The notes beneath the pieces were generated by a model that was not told the DNA's origin, made no database searches, and saw only the letters and a program-made list of their open reading frames with translations. Made by a program: the position numbers and the translations under genes. Below, one piece after another: positions 1-7,236 of a stretch of DNA of 12,513 nt. Numbering within the stretch: position 1 is the stretch's first letter; each line of letters begins with the position of its first letter. The DNA comes from Rhodospirillaceae bacterium UBA6608 (lineage in GTDB: Bacteria; Pseudomonadota; Alphaproteobacteria; Rhodospirillales_A; Casp-alpha2), in NCBI GenBank assembly GCA_002433335.1, contig DJHY01000072.1:1-12513 (forward strand), given 5' to 3'.

Positions 1-2160
1 TCGCGCGTGATGCAGACGGTGGCGCTTCGGGTCGACGTTCTGGTCGGACGGCAATTGTTCGACAAGCTGATGGCCCTGCCCCTGTCCGAACTGGAATCCA
101 AACCCGCCGGCCATTGGCAAGGGTTGTTCCGCGATGTCGACACTGTGCGCAATACGCTGTCCGGCGGCTCCGCGGTGTTGATCACCGACTTGCCCTTCGT
201 CGTGATGTTCCTGGTCCTGATCATCACCATCGCGCCGCCCGTCGCACCGGTCCTGTTGGTCATCCTGCCGCTGTTCATGTTCGTCGCCTGGAAGTCCGGC
301 AACGTCATGGCCGAAGCCAACCAGGATGAACGCAAATCCTCGATTTCGCGCGACCAGCTGATCGCCGAGATGATCCAGGGCCGCACCACGATCAAGGCCC
401 TGGCCCTCGACCAGGCGATGCGCCCCCATTGGGAACGAAGCCACGCCGACAACATCGAGAAATCGGCCGTGCGCGGGGCCAAGACCGATTTCTATTCGAA
501 CCTGGGCGGCTCGCTGACCATGTGCACGACGCTGCTGATGACGACCGTCGGCGCGCTTGCCATCGTCAACCAGGAAATGACCATGGGCTCCCTGATCGCC
601 GCCAACATGCTGTCCGGCCGCCTGCTCGGACCATTGAACCAGTTGGTCAACCAGTGGCGGACTTTCAATTCGTTCAAGCAATCCGCCGATCGCTTGGGCA
701 CGACGTTCAACACCATCAGCGAACGGACGGAATCCGAGGTCGAATTGGAAACGCCCAAGGGCGAGCTGCGGACGGAAAACGCCGTCTTCAGCTATGGTGA
801 ATCCGCCAAACCGATCCTCAACAACGTCACCGTGACCCTGCCTGCGGGCGGCATTCACGCCCTGGTCGGTCGCAACGGGTCGGGAAAGACGACCCTGTTG
901 AAGATTCTGCAGGGGCTGTATCGGCCGACCAGCGGCCGCGTCCTGCTGGACGGCGCCGACATCGCCCAGTTCACGCGCCACGAGCTGGCCGATTGGATGG
1001 GCTATGTGCCGCAGGAATGCGTGCTGTTCGCCGGCACCGTGCGCGACAACATTGCCCACCGCCATGCCGAGGCCACGGACGAACAGGTCATCAAGGCCGC
1101 GACCCACGCCGGTGTGCACCATTTCATCATCGACCTGCCGGACGGCTATGCCACCGATATCGGCGAAGCCGGTTCGCGCCTGTCCGGTGGCCAGCGCCAG
1201 CGTATCGCCATCGCCCGCGCCCTCCTGGGCGATCCTTCCGTGCTGATGATGGACGAACCTTCGGCCAGCCTGGACCGACAGGCCGAACAGGCCCTGCGTG
1301 AGACACTGCGCGAAATCGCCAAGACCCGTTCGGTCATTCTGGTCACGCACAGCCCGATCCTTTTGGCCGCCTGCGACGATCTGGTCGCGCTGGACCAGGG
1401 CCGCGTCGCCCTTGCCGGCCCGGCAGCAGAAATCCTGCCCCGCCTTTTCGGACAGAACCCCTTGCCCCCGGTCGAAGACGAGTCGAAGAAACCAGGGCCT
1501 AAGGACGAACCGCCGAAAGCCGCAGACGCCAAACCCGCGGTGGATGCCAAGCCTGCGAATGCGACCCAGAAAGCCATGCCGGCCCCCGCGCCGCAGGCAG
1601 CCCCTGCAGCCGCACCGCAGGCAGGTCAGAAAGCGCCGCCGCAGCAGCAGAAACCTGGCCAGCAACAACCGGCCCAACAAAAACCGGCCCAACAGGCGAA
1701 GCCACCGATGCCCGATCTGGCATCGGCCCTGGCCAACGCCGCCAAACAGGCTGCGCATGGCGGCGCCCCGCGCCCCGGCCCGCAGCAACCGGCGGCACCG
1801 CGGCCTGAAGCACCGCAGCAGGCCGCGCCGCGTGTCGAGCCTGTCGCGCCGAAACGCCCGGACACGCCGCAGGCAGCCCCCGCGCAACGCCCTGCTCCGC
1901 AGCCTCAACCATCGGCGCAGGCGCGGCAAGCCGCACCGCAACAGCCGCGACCGCAACAACCGGCGCCGCAACAGCGCCCACAGCAAGCGCGCCCTGTATC
2001 TCAACAATCGGCGCCTCAACAATCGGCCCCACAACAACCGACGCCGCAAGCCGCCGCGCCAGCGCCGAGGCCCGCGCCGGAGAAACCCGCCACGGCTTCT
2101 AGTAACGACCCTTATGCTGATATACTGAAAGCCATGGAGCACGAGCGCGGACCGCGTTAG
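1..2160 (+). CDS. Type I secretion system ABC transporter (permease/ATPase), 5'-truncated by the window edge
   Basis: Inner-membrane ABC exporter of a type I secretion system (LapB/PrtD/HlyB class); ATP hydrolysis drives export of an unfolded substrate, often an RTX adhesin or enzyme, through the HlyD partner and a TolC-like pore. The frame is open from base 1, so the N-terminus and first membrane helices lie outside; no peptidase domain can be judged. Counting from the Met at base 7, membrane helices lie around residues 55-95 and 160-190. The nucleotide-binding domain follows, with Walker A GRNGSGKTT (288-296), signature LSGGQRQR (392-399), Walker B VLMMDEP (412-418) and switch His448. From about residue 485 to 717 there is a Pro/Gln/Ala-rich tail ending in YADILKAMEHERGPR, unusual because family members normally stop soon after the ATPase domain. 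The HlyD-family gene follows 41 bp later, probably co-transcribed. Family call is firm; substrate is unknown. Confidence 0.93.
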   Translation, partial: SRVMQTVALRVDVLVGRQLFDKLMALPLSELESKPAGHWQGLFRDVDTVRNTLSGGSAVLITDLPFVVMFLVLIITIAPPVAPVLLVILPLFMFVAWKSGNVMAEANQDERKSSISRDQLIAEMIQGRTTIKALALDQAMRPHWERSHADNIEKSAVRGAKTDFYSNLGGSLTMCTTLLMTTVGALAIVNQEMTMGSLIAANMLSGRLLGPLNQLVNQWRTFNSFKQSADRLGTTFNTISERTESEVELETPKGELRTENAVFSYGESAKPILNNVTVTLPAGGIHALVGRNGSGKTTLLKILQGLYRPTSGRVLLDGADIAQFTRHELADWMGYVPQECVLFAGTVRDNIAHRHAEATDEQVIKAATHAGVHHFIIDLPDGYATDIGEAGSRLSGGQRQRIAIARALLGDPSVLMMDEPSASLDRQAEQALRETLREIAKTRSVILVTHSPILLAACDDLVALDQGRVALAGPAAEILPRLFGQNPLPPVEDESKKPGPKDEPPKAADAKPAVDAKPANATQKAMPAPAPQAAPAAAPQAGQKAPPQQQKPGQQQPAQQKPAQQAKPPMPDLASALANAAKQAAHGGAPRPGPQQPAAPRPEAPQQAAPRVEPVAPKRPDTPQAAPAQRPAPQPQPSAQARQAAPQQPRPQQPAPQQRPQQARPVSQQSAPQQSAPQQPTPQAAAPAPRPAPEKPATASSNDPYADILKAMEHERGPR
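1471..2085 (+). repeat. Low-complexity Pro/Gln/Ala-coding tract at the 3' end of the T1SS transporter gene
   Basis: This stretch codes for roughly 200 residues made mainly of Pro, Gln, Ala, Lys and Arg, with recurring QQP, QQKPAQQ, PQQSAPQQ and APAP words. One short island (MPDLASALANAAKQAAH, about 1708-1758) could form a helix. The DNA is rich in cag/caa and ccg/gcg codons, so long open frames on the other strand and in other frames here are composition artefacts. The tract is likely disordered, basic to neutral, and cytoplasmic because it follows the ATPase domain. Confidence 0.8.
2118..2126 (+). promoter_or_regulatory. Possible internal extended -10 promoter ahead of the HlyD-family gene
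   Basis: TGA-TATACT (2118-2126) matches an extended -10 (TGn plus TATAAT with one mismatch). It sits in the only AT-rich patch at the end of a very GC-rich tract, 76 bp before the HlyD-family start. The -35 (TTCTAG, about 18 bp upstream) is poor. The same bases encode the conserved-looking ADIL end of the transporter, so the match may be chance. Confidence 0.22.
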
Positions 2161-2201
2161 GCCGGGATTTCCCCGCCACGCACCGGCTCTGGAGCCAGGA
2201 C

Positions 2202-3518
2202 ATGCAACACCAGTCGAACCCGCCCATTGCTTCGCCGTTGGACGAATTGCTGATCAAGCGCCCCATGCCGTCGCTTCGCATGGTCGCTTGGCCGATCATG
2301 ATCTTGATCACGGCAATGTTAACCTGGGCCAATTTCGCCAAGCTGGACGAAGTTTCGGTGGCGATGGGAAAGGTCGTGCCCCTGGGCAAGACCAAGGTCG
2401 TTCAGCACTTGGAAGGCGGCATCGTTCAAGAGATTTTCGTCTCTGAAGGCGATACCGTCACTGCCGGGCAGCCGCTGCTGCTGCTCGACTTGGCGTCCGG
2501 TGGCACCAACCGCGAGGAACTGCAGGTTCGCCTGGACAGTGAACTCGCCGCCCGGTCGCGCCTTCAGGCCGAGGCCGAGGGCCGCAAGCTGAAGTTCCCG
2601 CGCTCGTTGGAGACGCGGCAACCGGCTTTGGTCGAGGCCCAACGCCAGGCCCATGATGCGCGCCAACGTGAATTGAAAGCCTCGATCAGCGTTCTCAAAG
2701 AGCAGATCAAGCAGCGCGAGCTGGACGTCAAGGAACTGCTCGCCAAGAAGAAGGCGGTTGAACGTAACTACTCCCTGGCGCGCGAACGGCTGGCGATGTC
2801 CGCTTCCCTTCTGGCCGAGGGCCTGACGGCGCGGATCGAACACCTGAAGCTCGAAGCCGAGGTCGAAGACCTGGACGGGGAACTCAAGGGTCTGGTTCCG
2901 GCCATTCCCCGCTCGCAGGCGGCGGTCGAAGAAGCCAAGAAACGCGTTTCCGAAAGCGAAGAAGGCTTCCGCCGCGAAGCCCGTGAAGAATTGAACAAGG
3001 TCGAACAGTCGATCGCCCGCATTCAGGAACTGATCGCCGAGGCGGAAAAGCAAGGCTCCCGGTCCGAGATCAAAAGCCCGATCAACGGCATCGTTCAGAA
3101 GATGGTCGTAAACACAGTCGGCGGCGTGGTCAAACCTGGCGAGCCGATCCTGGAGATCGTACCGACCGGCGACAAGCTGGTGGTAGAGGCCCGTCTCAAC
3201 CCGACGGAGCGTGGTTTCATCGTCGAAGGCCAACCGGCGGTGGTGAAGATCTCGACCTACGATTTCGTTCGTTATGGCGGGCTGGACGGCACGGTCATCA
3301 ACGTCGCCCCCGATGCCAGCACTGACGAGAACGGAGCCCCCTATTTCCGTGTCATCGTCCAGACCGAGAAAACCTACCTCGGCAAGAAGGAAGGCCTGCT
3401 GCCGATCACACCCGGCATGGAGGCCACGGTCGATATCCATACCGGCCGCAAATCGGTCATGGACTACCTGGTCAAACCGGTTCTGAAGCTGAAGGATGAA
3501 GCGTTCCGCGAACGCTAA
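2202..3518 (+). CDS. HlyD-family membrane fusion protein (T1SS periplasmic adaptor, LapC/PrtE-like)
   Basis: Periplasmic adaptor that links the ABC transporter to an outer-membrane TolC-like channel. The 438-residue length is normal. It has a short cytoplasmic N-terminus, one membrane helix (about 28-46), the first half of a split lipoyl domain with the hallmark VVQHLEGGIVQEIFVSEGD (66-84), and a long charged coiled-coil region (about 104-285). The second lipoyl half is SPINGIVQKMVVNTVGGVV (292-310), followed by a beta-barrel region ending in ITPGMEATVDIHTGRKSVMDYLVKP, typical of T1SS adaptors. The ATG at 2202 is supported by GGAG at 2191-2194, 7 bp upstream. It is 41 bp downstream of the transporter gene and probably in the same transcript. 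No TolC-like gene or RTX substrate is in the window. The family call is firm. Confidence 0.94.
   Translation: MQHQSNPPIASPLDELLIKRPMPSLRMVAWPIMILITAMLTWANFAKLDEVSVAMGKVVPLGKTKVVQHLEGGIVQEIFVSEGDTVTAGQPLLLLDLASGGTNREELQVRLDSELAARSRLQAEAEGRKLKFPRSLETRQPALVEAQRQAHDARQRELKASISVLKEQIKQRELDVKELLAKKKAVERNYSLARERLAMSASLLAEGLTARIEHLKLEAEVEDLDGELKGLVPAIPRSQAAVEEAKKRVSESEEGFRREAREELNKVEQSIARIQELIAEAEKQGSRSEIKSPINGIVQKMVVNTVGGVVKPGEPILEIVPTGDKLVVEARLNPTERGFIVEGQPAVVKISTYDFVRYGGLDGTVINVAPDASTDENGAPYFRVIVQTEKTYLGKKEGLLPITPGMEATVDIHTGRKSVMDYLVKPVLKLKDEAFRER
3500..3516 (+). terminator. Short hairpin across the stop codon of the HlyD-family gene, weak terminator candidate
   Basis: AGCGTTC and GAACGCT (3500-3506 and 3510-3516) form a perfect 7-bp stem with a 3-nt loop. 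A C/T-rich tract follows (about 3522-3536) rather than a T run, so intrinsic termination would be weak. The pyrimidine-rich tract could suit Rho. Confidence 0.3.
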
Positions 3519-3555
3519 AAGCTCCTCTCCCCCCTTCGATTCTGACGCTAACCAT

Positions 3556-3583
3556 TTGTTATTTGTTGCCAATCTATTATATA
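3556..3583 (+). promoter_or_regulatory. Candidate sigma-70-type promoter for motA
   Basis: TTGTTA (3556-3561) and TATATA (3578-3583) are separated by 16 bp in an AT-rich patch of an otherwise GC-rich gap. TATTAT at 3575-3580 is an alternative -10. Transcription would start near 3590 and leave an untranslated leader of about 80 nt before the motA ATG. This suggests that motAB can be transcribed independently of the secretion genes. Confidence 0.45.
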
Positions 3584-3669
3584 CGGGAAGTCTCAGGGGA
3601 GTTCATCGCGCACCGACTGCATGATCAAGGGGCCCCTATGGTGCGCGCGGGTAAGGGTCTGGGGATAAC

Positions 3670-4464
3670 ATGTCGCTAACCACTCTTGTCGGGTTGCTGG
3701 CCGCGTTCGGGCTGTTTGTCGGCTCGATCATGATGAGCACCGACAACTTCCTGATATTTCTCAGTCTTTCCAGCTTTCTGATGGTCGTTGGCGGAACGCT
3801 TGCTTCGACATTCGTGTCGTACGAGCCGCGCTATGTCCTGCTTTCCCTCAAATTGATCTGGCGGATCCTGTTTTCGCCGAAGGTCGGCCGAAACGTTCTG
3901 AAATCCGAGGTCGGGCGAATCATCCGCTGGGCCTATACGGTGCAGAAAAGCGGCCCCCCTGCCCTGGAGGCAGAAGCGAAAAAAGCAGTCCGTGGCGATA
4001 AGTTCCTGAAATTCGGCGTTGAAATGGTGATCTCCGGCTACACCGGCGAGGAAGTCCGTGAGATCCTGACCAACGCGATTGAATCGACCTTTGGCCGTAA
4101 CACGGTTCAGGTCGATATCCTGCGCAACATGGGCGGTGCCGCTCCGGCCTTCGGCATGATCGGTACCCTGGTCGGCCTGATCATCATGCTCGACAACCTG
4201 GGCGGTGATCCGACGGAGTTGGGCGCCGGTCTTGCGGTCGCGCTGTTGACCACGCTGTACGGCGTGTTGTTCGCGCGGATCGTGTTCATGCCGGCGGCGA
4301 CCAAGATTCAGCAGCGCGAGGAAATCGTGCGGTTCCGCAACTACTTGATCGCCGAAGGCCTGTCGCTGTTGGCGGACAAGAAAAACCCCCGCTACATCGC
4401 CGACCGCATGAACAGCTTCCTGGACCCGGCCATCCACTTCAACATCGACAAGATGAAAAGGTAG
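3670..4464 (+). CDS. motA: MotA/PomA-type stator subunit (MotA/TolQ/ExbB superfamily)
   Basis: Inner-membrane subunit of an ion-driven stator; five MotA surround a MotB dimer and convert ion flow into torque. The protein has 264 residues, four membrane helices (about 5-22, 30-50, 152-175, 186-208) and a large cytoplasmic loop between helices 2 and 3. The signature AAPAFGMIGTLVGLIIML (157-174) is present, with Pro159 and Pro208 matching the two functionally important prolines of E. coli MotA (173 and 222). The sequence is closer to the short PomA type than to E. coli MotA. The ATG at 3670 follows a weak GGGGA (3661-3665). motB follows 45 bp downstream. The T1SS neighbours leave open a role as a secretion-linked proton channel rather than, or besides, a flagellar stator; sequence alone cannot decide this. 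Confidence 0.9.
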   Translation: MSLTTLVGLLAAFGLFVGSIMMSTDNFLIFLSLSSFLMVVGGTLASTFVSYEPRYVLLSLKLIWRILFSPKVGRNVLKSEVGRIIRWAYTVQKSGPPALEAEAKKAVRGDKFLKFGVEMVISGYTGEEVREILTNAIESTFGRNTVQVDILRNMGGAAPAFGMIGTLVGLIIMLDNLGGDPTELGAGLAVALLTTLYGVLFARIVFMPAATKIQQREEIVRFRNYLIAEGLSLLADKKNPRYIADRMNSFLDPAIHFNIDKMKR

Positions 4465-4470
4465 GCCCAG

Positions 4471-4492
4471 GGCGCGGGAACGACCCCGCGCC
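4471..4492 (+). promoter_or_regulatory. GC-rich hairpin in the motA-motB gap
   Basis: GGCGCGGG (4471-4478) and CCCGCGCC (4485-4492) form a perfect 8-bp GC stem with a 6-nt loop. It starts 6 bp after the motA stop and ends 17 bp before motB. No T run follows, so it is not a classic terminator. It could protect the motA 3' end or reduce expression of motB, which is needed in smaller amounts (inference). Confidence 0.4.
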
Positions 4493-4509
4493 GTCGGCGA
4501 AATGCAGCA

Positions 4510-5376
4510 ATGGGCGTTCCCCGCAAACCTCCTCCCGAGGAAGAAAAGGAAGACTGGCTGGTCACCTATTCCGACGCCATTACCCTGTTGATGGCGTTCT
4601 TCGTGATGATGCTGACCTTTGCCGAGTTCGATATTCCTGCGTTCGAGGAAGCTGCCGCCGCGATTAAGGACAAGATCGGTTCCGGCGACGAGGCCGCCTC
4701 TCCGACCGAAAAACTGAAGATCGATCTGGAAGACGTCGTTTTCCAGATGCAGGCCGACCGCTCCGTGCAGGTCTCCAAGGATTCCAAGGGTGTCGTGATC
4801 GAGCTTTCGTCGGGCGCGTTCTATAAGCCCGGCTCGGCCGAACTGCGCGACGAAGCCGTTCCCTACCTGGAAAAGATCGCCCAGACGATCAGCGCCCCGC
4901 GCTACGCCACCTATAACATTCAGATCGAAGGCCATACGGACGACGAGCCGATCTCGACCGACAAATTTCCGTCGAACTGGGAATTGTCGACCGGACGCGC
5001 CGCGACCGTGGTGCGTTTCTTCGCCAGCCACGGCTTCGTCGATCCCTTGAAAATGAGCGCCACCGGCTACGCCGATCAGAAACCCAAGGTTCCGAACCGG
5101 ACCGAGGATGGTCGCCCAATCCCCGAGAACCAGGCGACCAACCGCCGCACGGCCATTCGCGTCACCGCCATGTCGTTGAAGGAACGCGAAGTCTGGTATC
5201 AGCACTTGGAAGTTCTGCGGGCCAAGGCCGAGGCGGAGAAGCGCGCACAACAGCAATCGGGCCAAGGGCAGCAACAAGGCGCTACGGATGCGCAGCAGCC
5301 GCAAGAAGGCGCCGTCGCCCCGCAGGAAGCCGCCCCCGTTACGGAGCAGGCCCCAGCCCCCGCCGCACAGCATTAA
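4510..5376 (+). CDS. motB: MotB-type stator subunit with OmpA-like peptidoglycan-binding domain
   Basis: Partner of MotA; anchors the stator to the cell wall and carries the ion-binding aspartate. The single membrane helix begins at WLVTYSDAITLLMAFFVMML (16-35); Asp22 lines up with the essential Asp32 of E. coli MotB (YAD motif). A plug/linker region follows (about 40-90), then the OmpA-like domain with IEGHTDDEPI (139-148), NWELSTGRAATVVRFF (156-171) and NRRTAIRV (211-218). After a short charged helix (about 222-246) there is a Gln/Pro/Ala-rich tail to residue 288, echoing the tail on the T1SS transporter. There is no clear Shine-Dalgarno before the ATG at 4510, and no alternative in-frame start, so translation may be coupled to motA. 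The product call is firm; flagellar versus secretion role is open. Confidence 0.9.
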   Translation: MGVPRKPPPEEEKEDWLVTYSDAITLLMAFFVMMLTFAEFDIPAFEEAAAAIKDKIGSGDEAASPTEKLKIDLEDVVFQMQADRSVQVSKDSKGVVIELSSGAFYKPGSAELRDEAVPYLEKIAQTISAPRYATYNIQIEGHTDDEPISTDKFPSNWELSTGRAATVVRFFASHGFVDPLKMSATGYADQKPKVPNRTEDGRPIPENQATNRRTAIRVTAMSLKEREVWYQHLEVLRAKAEAEKRAQQQSGQGQQQGATDAQQPQEGAVAPQEAAPVTEQAPAPAAQH

Positions 5377-5383
5377 CGCGACG

Positions 5384-5412
5384 GCGGGCACCTAGCCTGG
5401 AAGGCTACGCCC
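5384..5412 (+). terminator. Imperfect hairpin after motB, weak terminator candidate
   Basis: TAGCCT (5393-5398) and AGGCTA (5402-5407) form a 6-bp stem with a 3-nt loop, flanked by GGGC (5385-5388) and GCCC (5409-5412), which can extend it with bulges. It lies 17 bp after the motB stop. Only three Ts follow (5418-5420), so strength is doubtful. Confidence 0.3.
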
Positions 5413-5427
5413 GACCATTTCAGCGAT

Positions 5428-5457
5428 GAAAGAGAAATAACGCCGTCTCCGGCGTTA
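5428..5457 (-). terminator. Rho-independent terminator of the MBL-fold gene
   Basis: Read on the - strand, TAACGCCG and CGGCGTTA (5450-5457 and 5438-5445) form a perfect 8-bp stem with a GAGA tetraloop, followed by TTTCTCTTTC. The stem begins at the TAA stop of the MBL gene itself. This is the best intrinsic terminator in the window. The + strand side has no T run, so it does not obviously serve motB. Confidence 0.65.
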
Positions 5458-6285
5458 CTCGATGATCAGCTCCATGCCCTCGCGGCTGACGAAGTTGCCA
5501 TCCCAGGCAGCTTCCGCCTCGATCGCCAGGCGATCCATGAAAGCGTCGTCATGCTCCGGATCGTGATGGAAGATCGCATGGCGCTTGGCCCCTGCCGCTT
5601 GGCATAGGCGCATGCCTTCGTTCCAGGTCGAATGGCCCCAACCGACCTTGGCCGGGAACTCTTCTTCCGTATATGTGCTGTCGTAGATCACAAGGTCGGC
5701 GCCTTCGATCAATCCCAGAACGTTCTCGTCCATCTTGCCCGGCACGTGCTCCGTGTCGGTGACGTAGCAGATAGACGCACCATCGTGCTCGATCCGGTAG
5801 CCGGTCGCCCCATTCGGGTGATTCAAGGCCGCGGTCTTGACCGTAATGTCGGACGGCAGGCTGAAACTGTCGCCGGCGTCGAAATCTTCAAAGCGCAGCT
5901 TGGCCTGCATCGCTTCAAGCGGCACGGGAAACATCGGGTTGTGCATCTGGGTAGACAGGATGTCTTGAATTCCCTCGTCGCCGCGGCTCTTCAAATGCCC
6001 GGCCATGATATGCACGGAACATTCAGGATTGTACGCAGGCACGAAGAAGGGGAAACCATTGATATGGTCCCAGTGCGTGTGGGTCAAAAGCAGGTGGGTG
6101 CACTTCAAACCGGCTTTAAGAAAGGCATTGCCGAAGGACCGAATCCCCGTCCCGGCATCCATAACAAACCGATAATCGCCCGCCTCTACCTCGATACAAC
6201 TGGTATTGCCGCCATACTTCATATGCTGCGGCGTGGCACAGGCGATGCTCCCCCTAACTCCCCAAAATTTTAGACGGATTGCCAT
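5455..6285 (-). CDS. MBL-fold metallo-hydrolase
   Basis: Cytoplasmic metallo-beta-lactamase-fold hydrolase of 276 residues with no signal peptide. The metal-binding motif is THTHWDHINGFPF (68-80; His69, His71, Asp73, His74). Further candidate ligands are His156 (LNHPNG), Asp177 (VTDTEH), Asp202 (IYDSTY) and the late IFHHDPEHDD (238-247). The N-terminal RLKFWGVRGSIACATPQHMKYGGNTSC is typical of a subgroup usually annotated as an MBL-fold or class II cAMP phosphodiesterase-like protein, but the substrate cannot be read from sequence. The ATG at 6285 has no strong Shine-Dalgarno. It is 135 bp downstream of the SAM hydrolase gene on the same strand, so both may share a transcript, and it ends in a terminator facing motB. 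Phosphodiesterase or RNA-processing activity would be a guess. Confidence 0.88.
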   Translation of the reverse strand: MAIRLKFWGVRGSIACATPQHMKYGGNTSCIEVEAGDYRFVMDAGTGIRSFGNAFLKAGLKCTHLLLTHTHWDHINGFPFFVPAYNPECSVHIMAGHLKSRGDEGIQDILSTQMHNPMFPVPLEAMQAKLRFEDFDAGDSFSLPSDITVKTAALNHPNGATGYRIEHDGASICYVTDTEHVPGKMDENVLGLIEGADLVIYDSTYTEEEFPAKVGWGHSTWNEGMRLCQAAGAKRHAIFHHDPEHDDAFMDRLAIEAEAAWDGNFVSREGMELIIE

Positions 6286-6420
6286 ATAATCTCATGCAGA
6301 CTTTCGCGGTCGGTACACGCAAATGATCGAACGCAGTGGCTAGCTCCCTTGCGGACAGGCCCTCGCTGGCACATTACAGGCGGCACGCAATTCGGCACCC
6401 TTGAACTCTTGTATAGGCCA

Positions 6421-7185
6421 TCAAATGACTGCTCTCACAGATTGATTTCCGATCACTTCCACCGTCGTTCCGACACTCAAATCCAAATGCCGGTCTGCTC
6501 GTCCCCTATTACTGGCGATTTCGACCAACCCGTTTGAGTTTCCATACCAAAACAACGCGCCTGGCGGAACCGAACCGAAAGTCGTTTCACCTTTTATTTC
6601 AACATTGTGAACCAAAATTCGGTGCTTTGGCGAGAGATTTTCTGCCCTCAATCCGGAAATACCGTTACCGAATCCGTCGATATAGATAATTCGCGCCAAT
6701 TCGTCCGGCCAATCCGTGTAATCAAGCTCTGACACGTCGATTTCCAGACTAATTCCCGGGACCGCGTCATACCCTTCCAGGGCGACCCGTGCCGCGACCG
6801 GCGCGAACAGGTCCCGGCCATGGAAACTTGCCGTCATTCGCGCCGGCCGCCAGGCGATCTCCCAGGCCCGCGCCTGCCCGGCGCGGCGTACCAGAATGCC
6901 CAGAAGGCCGTTGTCCGGCCCAACGAACCACCGGCCGTCGATCTCAGCCACGATCGGCCGCCGGTCGGTCCCGACCCCAGGATCGACAACGGCCACGAAA
7001 ACAGTTCCCTGAGGAAACTCTTCCGCCAGAGACGCCAGCAGATATGCCGACGATTGGGGATCGAAGGCCGGGGCGTCATGCATGAGATCGATGATGGGAA
7101 GTCCGGGGGCATCGCGGTGCAGGACCGCCTTCATCTGCCCAACGTACGGCCCGTCAAATGTGAAATCCGTAAATAACGCCAGCAC
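6421..7185 (-). CDS. SAM hydroxide adenosyltransferase (SAM hydrolase, DUF62 family)
   Basis: Predicted to convert S-adenosyl-L-methionine plus hydroxide to adenosine and methionine; related to the SAM fluorinases and chlorinases. It is cytoplasmic, 254 residues, near the usual 250-270. Family motifs: LFTDFTFDGPYVGQMK (4-19), VVDPGVGTDRRPIV (66-79), FVGPDNGLL (87-95), SFHGRDLFAPVAA (120-132) and YIDGFGNGISGL (168-179). Asp68, Arg75 and His122 match the Asp-Arg-His trio described for the family. The start is GTG (7183-7185) with AAGGGG about 7 bp upstream, and the protein begins directly with the conserved LALFTDF strand. The C-terminal domain usually reads FGNxxTN; here it is FGNGISG. The 3' third is clearly more AT-rich than the 5' part. 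It lies downstream of rpoH on the same strand, beyond a large hairpin. The physiological role of the family is poorly known. Confidence 0.88.
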   Translation of the reverse strand: MLALFTDFTFDGPYVGQMKAVLHRDAPGLPIIDLMHDAPAFDPQSSAYLLASLAEEFPQGTVFVAVVDPGVGTDRRPIVAEIDGRWFVGPDNGLLGILVRRAGQARAWEIAWRPARMTASFHGRDLFAPVAARVALEGYDAVPGISLEIDVSELDYTDWPDELARIIYIDGFGNGISGLRAENLSPKHRILVHNVEIKGETTFGSVPPGALFWYGNSNGLVEIASNRGRADRHLDLSVGTTVEVIGNQSVRAVI

Positions 7186-7236
7186 GTCCAGGCCCCTTCG
7201 AATTGCTTGAGATGCAGGCTAGCAGATCGCCGAATA

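Noticed and set aside
2319..3572. 417-codon open frame on the - strand opposite the HlyD-family gene
   Set aside because: Codon-bias shadow of a real gene with unmistakable HlyD motifs on the + strand.
3676..5391. 571-codon open frame on the - strand opposite motA and motB
   Set aside because: It is the antisense shadow of two clear stator genes in GC-rich DNA; no family motif or ribosome-binding site is seen.
6286..6420. Possible tRNA or small RNA in the gap between the SAM hydrolase and MBL genes (a GTTCGATC word on the - strand)
   Set aside because: No matching acceptor, D or anticodon arms could be paired, so nothing beyond a T-loop-like word supports it.
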